From: Ectobius pallidus
Taxonomy: Eukaryota; Arthropoda; Insecta; Blattodea; Ectobiidae
Length of the DNA stretch: 64,000 nt
NCBI GenBank assembly: GCA_964059195.1
Contig: CAXKWD010000011.1
Span: 29,371,066-29,435,065 of the forward strand
Direction: 5' to 3'
Part shown: piece by piece, positions 47,078 through 56,410 of the stretch
Position numbering within the stretch: position 1 is the first letter of the stretch
Layout of the letters: every line of letters begins with the position of its first letter
The notes under the pieces: generated by a model
What the model saw: only the letters and a program-made list of their open reading frames with translations
What the model was told of the DNA's origin: nothing
Database searches by the model: none
Translations under genes and position numbers: made by a program

Positions 47078-47505
47078 ATTGGTTATATAATTATTTAACG
47101 ATGAGGGTTTACTGTAACTTAGGCATGTGATCGTCGCCAGTTTGATGGAATTTTGTCCAGCAAGAGTTCCTTTACATGCCTGTAGATCTACAGACATGGG
47201 CATATCCAGTGCTTTAGTTGGAAAATATTTTATGGGGGTACTCACCTTCCATAGAACGCATATCTATTGCGAATTTAATAGTGTTTGTCATTATTAACAA
47301 ATACACTCTCGTGAATTGGACATTTAATAAGTATTTTAGGACAATATCGTTCCTGTACTGCCAATACGACGTACCGGAGCACATATTTTTCCCGGTATGG
47401 TAGAAGAAAAATAATGCGGCCCAACTAAAGCACTGGGCATATCACATTTATGCATCGATGGCAGAAATGCCATCGGACTGGGCCGGGATCGAATCCACGA
47501 ACCCA
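47078..47505 (-). mobile_element. SINE B, split by a hAT MITE
   Basis: 47078-47206 is the inverse of the SINE B 3' half (ATTATTTAACGATGAGGG, TCGTCGCCAGTTTGATGG, CATGCCTGTAGATCTACAG). 47444-47505 is the 5' part (ACATTTATGCATCGATGG, CCATCGGACTGGGCCGGGAT). The two halves rejoin across the MITE when one GGCATATC is removed. Confidence 0.88.
47207..47435. mobile_element. hAT MITE, 229 bp, perfect TIR and TSD
   Basis: CAGTGCTTTAGTTGG at the left end is mirrored exactly by CCAACTAAAGCACTG at the right. GGCATATC flanks at 47199-47206 and 47436-47443. The 8 bp TSD plus CAGTG start place it in hAT. It interrupts SINE B and is therefore younger. The 61-codon frame inside is not a gene. Confidence 0.93.
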
Positions 47506-47910
47506 GCCAGATAAAAGTGTTATTCAACTCTATGTAACATAACATCTCATAATTTGGACGTGATATCGTGTCGAATTTCCGTGGCGAAGTTGTAAATATT
47601 TTGTAAACTGCTATAATTCAGACGTGACATCGTGATGCAAATTGTGATTGCTGTTGAGTATTTTATATTACATAAATCTGATTATAAAATAATCATAAGA
47701 TGTTACTATGATTCTATTCTCTAGCAATCGCACGGGAAATATGTATTCAAACATATCAAACTAAGAATAAAATAATATTGCTATTAAAAGGCAGGCTGAA
47801 AGACATTCGTTGTGTCCTATTTTCAATAGCAGATTGTCAAGTGCTGGTACGTGCCCTATCATGTAAGTTCTAAAAATGTTCCCTGTGATTAGTTAAAGAA
47901 TGAAGCACTG
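47506..47910. other. No recognisable feature
   Basis: AT-rich sequence; nothing recognised. Confidence 0.4.
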
Positions 47911-48096
47911 ATTGGTTGGCTATTATGGATACTTAGCGACTGGTGTGCTGAAACTTGGGCCTGCGACCGTTGCCGGTGTGCCGAAACTCTGCTCCGAGGT
48001 TCTTCTTTTACACACCTGTAAATTTACAGACATGAAATGTCATCGACCTGGGCCTGGATTGTACCCGCGACCTTGAGCACACAAAGCCAGTGCATG
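47911..48096 (-). mobile_element. SINE B, minus strand, older copy
   Basis: ATTGGTTGGCTATTATGG, CTGCGACCGTTGCCGGTGTG, CACCTGTAAATTTACAGACA and CATCGACCTGGGCCTGG match the inverse of SINE B at lower identity than the other copies. Confidence 0.82.
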
Positions 48097-48220
48097 TAAA
48101 CATAAAATGTTCAGAAATTCCCGCTATATAGTCTGACTGTGAGTGTGGTGCAATTCTTGCACGTCCCGACATTAATGATGTACGGGAGTATAGAATGATA
48201 TATTGCTTTCTCTTTAGCCG

Positions 48221-48282
<62 letters not shown>

Positions 48283-48339
48283 CATTATTATTATTATCAT
48301 TATTATTATTATCATTATTATCATCATCATCATCATCAT
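48221..48339. repeat. (ATT)n/(ATC)n microsatellite, ~120 bp
   Basis: Long ATT run with ATC interruptions that increase toward the SINE at 48341. A poly-Asn open frame on the minus strand is an artefact. Confidence 0.96.
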
Positions 48340-48340
48340 A

Positions 48341-48779
48341 ATCTTGTGGCGTAGGGGTTGTATTCGCTCCTCTCACGCAGCGGGCCCGAATTCGATTCCT
48401 GGTCGGGACAAGTTACAAGGTTTTTCTGGGGTTTTCCTCACCTGTGAGACAAATGTCGGGTAACTTTAAGCCCTTGTGGTCCCCAGATATCATCTGGCTT
48501 TCATTATCATCTTCATCCCATCCTCGCCTTGTTTGGATTGAGTGTGTGTGTGTGTGAATGGTGTGTCTCGTCCTATGCGTTCGTCTTGTCTCGGAGGTGG
48601 CCCCGGCATTGGGCTCATCATTCATCCGGGGAGGCCCTCCATGTCCTTGTCTGGTCAAAAAAGTATGTACGTGATCCAAATATAATCCTCTCCCGACGGG
48701 TCGCGGTCCTTTAAGGCCCGGGCGGCTTGGGTCTCTTAAATCCTAAAAGGTAGAGGTAAAACTAAGATAAAGAAAGAAA
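48341..48779 (+). mobile_element. SINE C, near full length, plus strand
   Basis: CTTGTGGCGTAGGGGTTGTA (A box region), AATTCGATTCCTGGTCGGG (B box), TGTGAGACAAATGTCGGG, CTCGGAGGTGGCCCCGGC, CATCCGGGGAGGCCCTCCAT, CTCTCCCGACGGGTCGCGG and a CCTAAAAGGTAGAGGTAAAA end with an AAAG-type tail. ATT/ATC repeats lie on both sides, and TCATAATCTT occurs at both ends, so it inserted into the microsatellite. Confidence 0.92.
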
Positions 48780-49191
48780 TTATTATTATCATAATCTTAT
48801 TATTACTATCACCATCACCATCATAAGTGGCATAACTGAAGGTCCCACGATGTGCGGGGGCGAGGGCCTGGGGGTCCGAAATGGAAACCCGAGAAAAGGA
48901 ATGTAAATAGGTTGTCATATGGGAGGGGACATAAGAGATAACTAGTTGACCAGTAAGAGATAAATAGTTCGCTTAGTTGAAAGATGGATTCTCCTGCGGA
49001 TAATTACAATCGAAGTCATACAAAATAAAAGCAACAATTTTCACCAAGTGTAGGGTAGCCTATACAAAAAACGGTCAGAAAGTTTGTATTGTTTGGAAAG
49101 AAGTTAGATTTTCTTGATATCAGGTTCGATAGCTTGGTGTGACACCCAATAACTATTACTATGGACACACCATTAAAGTCAGTTAAACATA
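48780..49191. other. ATT-rich flank, otherwise nothing recognised
   Basis: Begins with the residual microsatellite (48780-48825), then ordinary sequence. Confidence 0.4.
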
Positions 49192-49587
49192 CAGGGTGTC
49201 TTCTATTAACGTTTAAAACTTTCCGTAGCGACGTAGATGACATTGAGACAAGTAATTTGATATAGGACATGTAGGGTTGCAAATGTCGGGAAATGTCTTA
49301 AAAATGAACGACAAATTTGAAACATATGACGTCACCAGTAACGACACAGGGCATTACTGTTAAGTACTGTAGGTGTACGCAAAGTTCAGGAACGCTGTAA
49401 TTTTGTTCTCTCTCGAACAGTACTGTACAGTATTTTATTTTGTTTTTGAAGAATCAACAGACAAAATAAAGTACAGTGGTATTAAACAGAGGCGGCAGCC
49501 AGATGAGCGTGAGAGAGGTGACGCATGTAGGAGGAAACATGGGGAGGGGTAAGAATGTTGAACTACACTAGCCAGAGAGGAGAAGCT

Positions 49588-49757
49588 AATAGGTCTGTTC
49601 GCAAAGCTAAATCGTGTACTGTCATGTACCAAGACGCATGCGCACATTTTGAATATACTGATATATTACATTATGCGCATACGTTGCGCAGCGAGACCGA
49701 CAATGTGCACATGCGTCGTGATCCGTGACAGAGATTTGCTTTGCGAACAAACCTATT
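49588..49757. mobile_element. Nested palindromic MITE
   Basis: AATAGGTCTGTTCGCAAAGC at the left and GCTTTGCGAACAAACCTATT at the right; the arms extend through GACGCATGCGCACATTTTG and its inverse CAATGTGCACATGCGTC. It lies wholly inside the 1.7 kb transposon. Confidence 0.78.
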
Positions 49758-50070
49758 GTAACACGGTCTCTTGTTTCTTAACTGCATTTATATGATCTTA
49801 CTGCACTGAAAGCAACGACACAACTGACCCATACACCCCTCCATGCAGTACGAATGTTTATTGGACTCTTCTGCATCTACTGCGCATCCATGCTTGGATT
49901 GCCACGTCTGATTAATACCACTGTACCGCGAGTATCGTAACCAATGTTAGCTTTATCGTACTCAGTCTGTTAACAAAGATGAAGATGTGAAAAAAAGAGA
50001 GAAAGGAAAACAACATTTGTGCTATTTGTTTCTTATTAGACCACAGTACGGTACAATAAAGTACCTGTGT

Positions 50071-50076
50071 ACTTAC
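50071..50076 (-). promoter_or_regulatory. Splice donor after HTH exon
   Basis: The minus strand reads CAT|GTAAGT, with family similarity ending exactly there. It fits a 5' splice site whose acceptor exon has been lost by internal deletion. Confidence 0.55.
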
Positions 50077-50268
50077 ATGTACAGTTCCTGTTTCCCGAAT
50101 TCGTCGGTCCAGATACGCGAACGACACATTCGAAGGTAGAAGTCGCTGGGGAAACTGTTGTGCGTAAAGCCGCCTTGCAGCAAGTGCATTCGAATTAGCA
50201 GCACCATAACAGAGATGCATGTCTGCAAGCTCGGCGAATGTAAACCGATTCATTTCGACGTAACGCAC
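50077..50268 (-). CDS. Transposon helix-turn-helix exon (DUF4817-like), first exon
   Basis: A minus-strand ATG at 50268 opens a 64-codon exon. Its translation contains FAELADMHLCYGAANSNALA, then AARRLYAQQFPQRLLPSN, then YLDRRIRETGTVH. This matches the pattern of the DUF4817 helix-turn-helix family, common in arthropod genomes and transposon-associated: a Y/F-x-x-ADM start, a Gly-Asn-Ala turn, an ALR-YxxxFPxRxxPxxxxF middle and a closing LRETG. The frame meets a consensus splice donor GTAAGT (50071-50076) directly after TVH. Beyond it the frame runs on without similarity to a stop at 49912. No second exon or catalytic domain lies in the rest of the element, so the product, if any, is a short DNA-binding peptide. 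The family match is from memory. Confidence 0.7.
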
Positions 50269-50922
50269 TACTTGGTTAAGGAATAACTTTCAACCTACAG
50301 TACTGTACCGTACAGCAGTTCTCGCCGAATGACCGATTTTGTCCCAGCCTACCTAGTTCAGCCCCAAACTTTCCGAGCGCTTCCGATCACATTCATAAGA
50401 CGAAGTGTTCTATGTAATGTAAACAAACAGTTTGCTGACACATAAGCGAAGAAGAAGAAAAACAATTTTTTTTTGAACATCTTCATTAACAGATAAGTAC
50501 ACTAAAAATACCTTGTGTATTACAAAACGCTTGATACTTTTCTTTTCATGTTCTTTCGTTTCTTCAAATTTAACGAATCTCAATAGTTAAGAAAACATCG
50601 AGGGGATTTAAATACGAGAGAAAAACGTTAATCCTGAACTTTGCATACTGTACATTTACTTAACAGTACTCTACTTTGCTACGGTGATGTGACATTCGAC
50701 CATTGCTTTGAATGCGTAGGTGTGCGTCAGAGCCAACGAGCCCGGCAGCTAGAGTGTGTCGTCACTGGTGACGTCATGTGTTTCACGTTTGTCCATTTTT
50801 AAGGCATTTCCCGACATTTGTGTCCCTATGTGTCCTATATCAAATTACTTGTCTCAATGTCATCTACGTCACTACGGGGAGTTTTAAACGAGAAGACACA
50901 TGTATATACATACATATACACA

Positions 50923-50923
<1 letters not shown>

Positions 50924-50963
<40 letters not shown>

Positions 50964-50987
50964 ACTCACACACACACACACACACAG
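50924..50987. repeat. (CT)n(CA)n microsatellite
   Basis: About 20 CT units, then about 11 CA units, starting 22 bp from the end of the transposon. Confidence 0.95.
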
Positions 50988-51086
50988 CTTCAAAAATGAC
51001 CTTAAGGATCCTCCAAATTACAGCGAGCCTGTAGATAAGAGGTGTAGGAAATAATACTACTTTATTTCCTCATTTCCTACTACAGC

Positions 51087-51315
51087 GTCGGCCTGGGTGG
51101 CGCAGTTAGTATCGCGCTGGCTTTCTGTCCCAAGGTTGCGGGTTCGAGCCCGCCCCAAGTCGATGGCATTTATGTGTGCATAAATGTGACAGGCCCTTGT
51201 CAGTATTACTGGCATGTGAAATAACTCCTGCGGACAAAATTCCGGCACAGCGGCGACGGTCACAGGCCTAAGTAGCATAATATCCCCGTCGTTAAATAAC
51301 CATATACCAACCAAC
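51087..51315 (+). mobile_element. SINE B, full length, plus strand
   Basis: GTCGGCCTGGGTGGCGCAGT (A box), GGGTTCGAGCCCGCCCCAAG (B box), ATTTATGTGTGCATAAATG, ACTCCTGCGGACAAAATTCC, GGCGACGGTCACAGGCC, and the end CGTCGTTAAATAACCATATA then CCAACCAACC. This copy defines the family head and tail for the window. Confidence 0.93.
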
Positions 51316-51331
51316 CTACATTACAACAACT

Positions 51332-51389
51332 TATAATAATAAAAATAATAATAATACCGCCTACTTTTAATAATAATAATAATAATAAA
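51332..51389. repeat. Two short (AAT)n runs
   Basis: AAT runs at 51332-51356 and 51369-51389 next to the SINE B tail. Confidence 0.85.
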
Positions 51390-51394
51390 GGCAA

Positions 51395-51556
51395 ATTTTA
51401 ATACCTCTGAGGCCATGTCAGCCTATAAAATTTGATATTTCCCCGCGTTTGAAGTCATGCCACTGAACCGTTATGCTTGACCGTGATTTTTTCTTTTGTG
51501 ACGGGGCCCATATTAAACTTTTCAGGGGGCCAGTATTTCTCTGTTACGCCACTGAC
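51395..51556. mobile_element. Possible family G remnant
   Basis: CTGTTACGCCACTG at 51543-51556 and AGTCATGCCACTG at 51452-51464 look like right ends of GGCGTAAC elements, and a GGGGGCC tract is present. No left end or TSD found. Confidence 0.35.
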
Positions 51557-51827
51557 CATCATAATTAGTATTTGTGACCATGAAACCTGGAAGTCTATCC
51601 CTTAAGACAGCCATAAGGAGCGTGATCAAACGCATTTCTTTCATCTAAGTCAGGCCTTTCCAACTCAGGTGCTTCCACGGCGCAGGCGAGCACCGGTGTA
51701 GCACCAGAGGTCTAGCCAGCGTTCAGCTTATGAAAACATTATTAATAACAATTTTGTAAACACATAAACACACCATTTATTCTCTACTTATATTGTGTTA
51801 GTGAGCATTTAGAATTTAAGTAGATTG

Positions 51828-52109
51828 TTAACATCGTTTTGCCGCAACTAATTTACCAATATTTCGTACAATCGATTTGGCAGTAGAAATCCAAAGTATA
51901 GCCTCTAAGGCAACATCAGACAGAGAAGTCCTGGTTTTACTTTTATTTAAATTCATAATTGAAAACATCTGTTCGCATGCGTAAGTTGTCTCGAACACTA
52001 GCGTAAGTTTTAAGCAAGTGCGTGAATTCTGGGAAATTTCTGTGGATGAATGAAATTGTAAAATGAAAGCAAATCGCCGGTGTAGTAGTAGTGCCTGTAC
52101 TTTTATCAC
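51828..52109 (-). pseudogene. hAT transposase C-terminal (dimerisation) domain remnant
   Basis: The translation contains FETTYACEQMFSIMNLNKSK, then TSLSDVALEAILWIST. This is the hallmark of the hAT dimerisation region in the branch that includes domesticated GTF2IRD2/ZBED-type genes: S/T-YxCEQ-F S-x-M-N/K-xNKSKxRxxLxDxxLxxxLRIxT. It ends with a stop just after KLVAAKRC, as expected for the protein end. Upstream, a residual frame with HPQKFPRI-like residues (about 52025-52060) is offset, indicating a frameshift, and the catalytic core and N-terminal zinc finger are absent. It sits inside the TIR-bounded element in the expected orientation. Not a host gene. Confidence 0.8.
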
Positions 52110-52265
52110 CTCTGTTTGGAAACATAATGGTGATTTTCAGGACAAAATATGGCGTCATGAGTATTCAAGTTGAGGTGCCGTATAATCAATTTCTTTGAAT
52201 AGGCATTGCATTCAACGTGCAATTTCTGTAACAACGCCTGACGCTAGACAAATTTAATGACTTTA

Positions 52266-52582
52266 CTAAACTAAACTCCGTGGCGCTACATCCCTGGAGG
52301 GACTTGGCCTACCACTCGACCGCTGCGTCATCTCCCGTAGGCAGATGGCAGGATTGGGGGGCATGTGGTCAGCATGCCGACACCCACGGCCGTTAATGGT
52401 GGTTTTCTTGACCGGAGCCGCTACTTCTCTATCAAGTAGCTCCTCAATTTGGAATCACGAGGCTGAGTGCACCCCTACCAGACCTCCCTACCTCAGAAAA
52501 AATCTGAGAATGTACCGGGAATCGAACCCGGGCCGACGGATCTGTAGTCAGCGACGCTAACCACAAGACCACGCCGGCGGAC
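52266..52582 (-). mobile_element. SINE A nested in hAT element, 13 bp TSD
   Basis: The minus strand reads GTCCGCCGGCGTGGTCTTGT (A box), GGGTTCGATTCCCGGTAC (B box), AGGTAGGGAGGTCTGGTAGG, CATGCTGACCACATGCCCCC and GATGTAGCGCCACGGAG, ending with a TTTAG-type tail. TTTAATGACTTTA flanks exactly at 52253-52265 and 52583-52595. It is younger than the hAT insertion. Confidence 0.94.
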
Positions 52583-52892
52583 TTTAATGACTTTAATGAA
52601 GTAAAATTGTCAACATTTCCGGCTTTAAGTTGATCTTTGTGCATTTTGAAAGCCATAATTCTGTTACACATGGTGCTATTAACTAATTTCTCCATTGCAA
52701 CTAAATATTTAAATTATGTAAATAAGACGTTACATCCACCAAGAAAGCGAGGTCAGCTATCCGTTGTGCTGTCTGGCGCACGCACATGCAGTAGCGACAT
52801 GGGGAAGGAGAGCACCGGGCTGCCGTTGGGTGCTGCGATGCGATGGTGCGCACCAGCGCAGAGTGCTCGAGTTGGATAGGCCTGATCTAAGT

Positions 52893-54225
52893 GTTTGATG
52901 GGGACAGATGTTACATGTACTGTGATATGGCAGGAATAATGCTTTCTATTCATTGTCATCAAGACAACATCAAATCTGGCAGCAAAGTACACCGTTCACC
53001 GTTCCCAACATTTGCAAGACAATAGAGAAAATATATTGCAGGCTTGTATGTATTTCCGTATACATAGAAGCAGAAAATAGCTTTCATTACTAGGGATGGG
53101 ATTTTCAAGGCATATAACTTACCAAAACAAGGTATTTATGATCTAAAATCCTTTTAAAAATGCCCTAAAAATAAAATAAAAATACCCAAAATAAATGTTA
53201 TTTTCCAAATTCACTTAGTGGAAAAAGGGGACAAAACTTCTTGTTATTATTTCAGAGTGTTAGTTTAATTAAAAATTGCACCGTGTTGAATTAAAGTACC
53301 ATAGCAAAGTTGAAGACTGTATATTACAGTATTCTTTATTTTATTTTTTATATACTTCTCTAAATGTTACACATAAATCATTTTACATTGCAAACTATTT
53401 GCTAACTATCGGTAGTCCTTTCTATAATTGGTTTCCAGTTTTACCTGGAATTGCAGTAGACGATAAACACTTTGTGCTAGTTTTACCCCAACGAATCTAT
53501 ATTGAAAGGGTGGCCGGTCTGGGGTGGAAGTTAAAATGAAAATGTTGAAGTGCAGAAAAAATTAAAACGTATAAAAAATTAATTCAAATTGAAAGATAAA
53601 TTGAGAAAACGTCAAAGGCGACTAAAATAATAAGTTATATTTTTATTGGGTGTTTCTGCACAAAATTGAACAAAAGTTCCCTAAAAATGACAAACCGAAT
53701 AAAAAATGCTCTTCCAAGACATACCGTAAATACAAAAAATGCTCTTGCAGGTGTACAGAAAAGATGCATTTAACATAAAACATGCAAATAAGACAGTAGA
53801 ACATGTTTCTTTATTACTAGATAACAGATGAGCTTTCATAAAAATAATAGCCCTATTCAGAAAACAATACGATTCTTCTGACGCACTGTTAATAACTTAA
53901 GAACTAACGGTCTTGTCATAGGTAATCCCAAGAAAGAGTACGAGTTTATCGATCTATTTGCGAGAACGAAGATATATGCCAGTATGTGAGTACCATAGCG
54001 ATTAAATAGTTGCCTTTTACGGGTTTTTAGAATTTTACTTTCTTCTTCAAATTGAAGAATCAAGAAGTGTAGGCCGGAATGGTGGCGTAGATTAGAGAGA
54101 ATAGGTCTTAATTAGGCTAAACATGCTGTTATGAAATATTTTGTCAAGTAAAACAAAGTAAAATGTAATAAAATTAATTTAAAGTAAAGTAATGTAAAGT
54201 TTCAGCAACTTCATTATACAGTGTT
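52893..54225. other. No recognisable gene; A-rich repeat-like block
   Basis: 53091-53210 (CTAGGGATGGGATTTTCAAG, AAAAATGCCCTAAAAATAAA) has the texture of the family H elements, but no right end was found. The 87-codon frame at 53276-53539 has no motif. Confidence 0.35.
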
Positions 54226-54409
54226 GAGGTTACTGGATTTTAAACAATTGGTACATGAGAGCGGTAAGGTTAGGCCTATTATCAGTCTTACACACTTGTC
54301 TACATTTACCCCAGGGTTGCTCCTGGTATTCACTTCTGCTGGAGACTCACCGATTCCAAGTTTCAATTATCACCCGAAGAACTATACCAATTGAAAAATC
54401 CTGACAGCA
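54226..54409 (-). mobile_element. SINE D fragment, minus strand
   Basis: GGTACATGAGAGCGGTAAGG, ATCAGTCTTACACAC, GGGTTGCTCCTGGTATTCAC and CCAATTGAAAAATCCTGACA match the inverse of SINE D; the head is lost. Confidence 0.7.
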
Positions 54410-54547
54410 AATTTTTTTTATATTTATTTTTGTAAAACACATTTACAGAAGTTAGATAAATTAATATTCTAGAATGAAATTACTGTTAAATGTATTATGC
54501 TATATTTATTACGTACATTCCTTACTAGGATAGAGGTCTTTGCTGTT

Positions 54548-54768
54548 TGCAGTTGGTTGAGGCACAGAACTAAGACCAGGAAGAATATGGGTTAGATCTC
54601 CTATAAAAAGCCCTCTGGATATTTCAATTGGCTTAGTAGGCCTACATCTGGTGGGATGATGGTCCTGAATTCAACTCAGTCCCCAAAAGAAATGAGCATA
54701 GAGCAGTCAGGGGATAAAAAAAAAGCAGGTGCGTAAGTCTTACATCCATAACAATCTTCACAGGTCGA
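54548..54768 (+). mobile_element. SINE D, plus strand, decayed
   Basis: AGTTGGTTGAGGCACAGAAC (A box region), GGGTTAGATCTCC (B box), TTTCAATTGGCTTAGTAGGC, GGTGGGATGATGGTCC, AAATGAGCATAGAGCAGTC and GGTGCGTAAGTCTTACATCC follow SINE D order. With the preceding feature it forms an inverted pair about 140 bp apart. Confidence 0.65.
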
Positions 54769-55564
54769 TTTTTTTTAATTCGACAGCCTTAACTCCTTTA
54801 AATCCTAAGGGTTTCTAAAACGCATTACTTTACCGTCCTATGAAAACAAAACCCTTACATGGATAAACGGCAACAGAGTAAAATAAAGTATAGGCTATAG
54901 TTGGCGGAAAAAAAAAGCAGGAGACAATATTGCCTCAACACACAACATTTGCCCCTTTTGACGACTCCATTTTAAAAACGCAATAAATATAGCAAATAAA
55001 TTATACAGTATTAACAGTTGAATATTTTATAGCTTATGCGGAGAGAAAGCTAGCAATGATATATCACAGTTATCAGTAAAATTAATAAAGTTATGACATA
55101 TTACATTTAAATAGGCCGTACCATTATCAGTGGCGATTGTCAACAATCGTGAGTGTACAAACGATATATTTAATTTAATTTAATTTAACTTAATTTTCTA
55201 ATTAGTCGTTAGCAACACTGTGCTGCTATAGACAGGCTGATGGCAGGAGTGTATACAGAATTTTATTTTCCAAGGGCAATAAATACTAATTTTCATGAAT
55301 TATAGCAACACCTCCAAAAGAGGAAACTATAATACAATAATATGCGTTTAACTATGCCTCCCTCATAAATATGACCCTGACATATGGTATTGTTATTGTG
55401 GTCATAGCTCTGCAGTAAAATTGACAGCACATTCAAGCACTAGTCCAGTCCACTTTGCCTTAAATTGTTTTCAATCATAGAAAAGTATTTCATCATACTA
55501 TTTGGATGGAAATTAGGAAGTTAAGAAGACCATTACTGGGGGCATTGGAAAACAACGTAACTAA
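54769..55564. other. No recognisable feature
   Basis: AT-rich sequence; nothing recognised. Confidence 0.4.
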
Positions 55565-55734
55565 ATATTGTTTACCATAAAGAATGCCCTCTAAACAGAA
55601 TTACTAACTAATATTATCAAAAAATACTATTCTAGAACAGAGAGATATTGTTTACCATAAAATAAATTTTCTAATGCCCTCTAAACAGAATTAATAACTG
55701 ATATTGTCAAAGAATACTATTCTAGAATAGAGAG
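55565..55734. repeat. Tandem duplication, 80/90 bp units
   Basis: ATATTGTTTACCATAAA starts at 55565 and 55645. Both units continue with AATGCCCTCTAAACAGAATT and AATACTATTCTAGAA. The second has an extra ~10 bp (TAAATTTTCT) and a few substitutions, so it is older than the 8341 duplication. Confidence 0.88.
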
Positions 55735-55760
55735 GTCAAACTAAAGTCTAAGAAGGAAAC

Positions 55761-55857
55761 CTGAAGTAAACAAAAACCTGTACATCTGTCTCACTCTAGC
55801 ACATTACTCGTATGACATAACAGTGAGATAGGCTTACTGGTTTTTTGTTTACTTCAG
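55761..55857. mobile_element. Palindromic MITE, family P, 97 bp
   Basis: CTGAAGTAAACAAAAACC and GGTTTTTTGTTTACTTCAG are near-perfect inverse ends. The core GTCTCACTCTAGCACATTAC is shared with 26967-26986 and, inverted, 9785-9805. Confidence 0.78.
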
Positions 55858-56410
55858 ATGTAGGCCTACTCGATGAAATAATACTCGATAAAGCGACACG
55901 TACCTACAGTGAAATTTTTTTTTGGAGTAATTTCGTAATGAAACATTTCCAATGCCTAGAGTTGCTAAAAAAATTAATTCGACTCAGGTGGTAGCAAGCC
56001 TGACTGAAAATTCGGTGAGTTATGGGCACGATTCCCAATCGGGTCAACAGTCCGTCAGCAGTTTTACTTTTTCATCATTTTCCTGGTTTAAATAATATTC
56101 AATACATGCTTATTTCTATGAGTATATTGCTAAATAGTCAAAATAAATGTCTCGTAAGGAATCTCCCGAAAGATAAATTCACTCGTTCGTGAATTTATCG
56201 ACAAATCCAGACCTATCGTTACATTAATTGTGATAAAATAGAAGTGATATATATTAAACGTCATGTTCCAAATATTATCCCATAATAATAGCAGTACTAT
56301 CGAGAGCATCAAAACATCGTTGGAAGTTAATACAGAAAAAAACTAAGTATATGGTCATGGAACGTCAAAAATACAATACGTTACAAAATACTTGAAAACT
56401 ATTCGCACAA
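55858..56410. other. No recognisable gene
   Basis: A possible tRNA-like head at 55985-56050 (GTGGTAGCAAGCCTGACTG; GGCACGATTCCCAATCGGG) is too weak to call. Nothing else seen. Confidence 0.3.

Larger units (their letters stand above)
49192..50902. mobile_element. 1.7 kb DNA transposon with long TIRs, internally deleted
   Basis: The left arm from CAGGGTGTCTTC matches, inverted, the right arm ending GAAGACACATG. Shared blocks across about 150 bp include GACGTAGATGACATTGAGAC, AAGTAATTTGATATAGGACA, AAATGTCGGGAAATG and ATGACGTCACCAGT, and similarity resumes further in with GCAAAGTTCAGGA (49379 and about 50635). The ends are flanked by ...CATA and TATA..., consistent with a TA duplication. The interior keeps one apparent coding exon (50077-50268, minus) and a nested palindromic MITE. 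No DDE domain was found, so it is non-autonomous. Confidence 0.82.
51651..52884 (-). mobile_element. hAT transposon, 1234 bp, perfect 8 bp TSD
   Basis: CAGGCCTTTCCAACTC begins the element and GAGTTGGATAGGCCTG ends it, a 16 bp TIR with one mismatch. ATCTAAGT flanks exactly at 51643-51650 and 52885-52892. Subterminal regions carry GGTGC/GCACC-type repeats. A remnant of the transposase C terminus lies at 51828-52109 on the minus strand, and SINE A is nested at 52266-52582. Most of the transposase gene is deleted. Without the SINE and its TSD copy the element is about 900 bp. Confidence 0.93.

Noticed and set aside
48008..48376. Asn/Asp-rich protein
   Set aside because: Direct translation of the (ATT)n/(ATC)n microsatellite.
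52345..52560. Protein MAGLGGMWSACRHPRP-like
   Set aside because: Translation across SINE A; the same peptide appears from 33475-33780.
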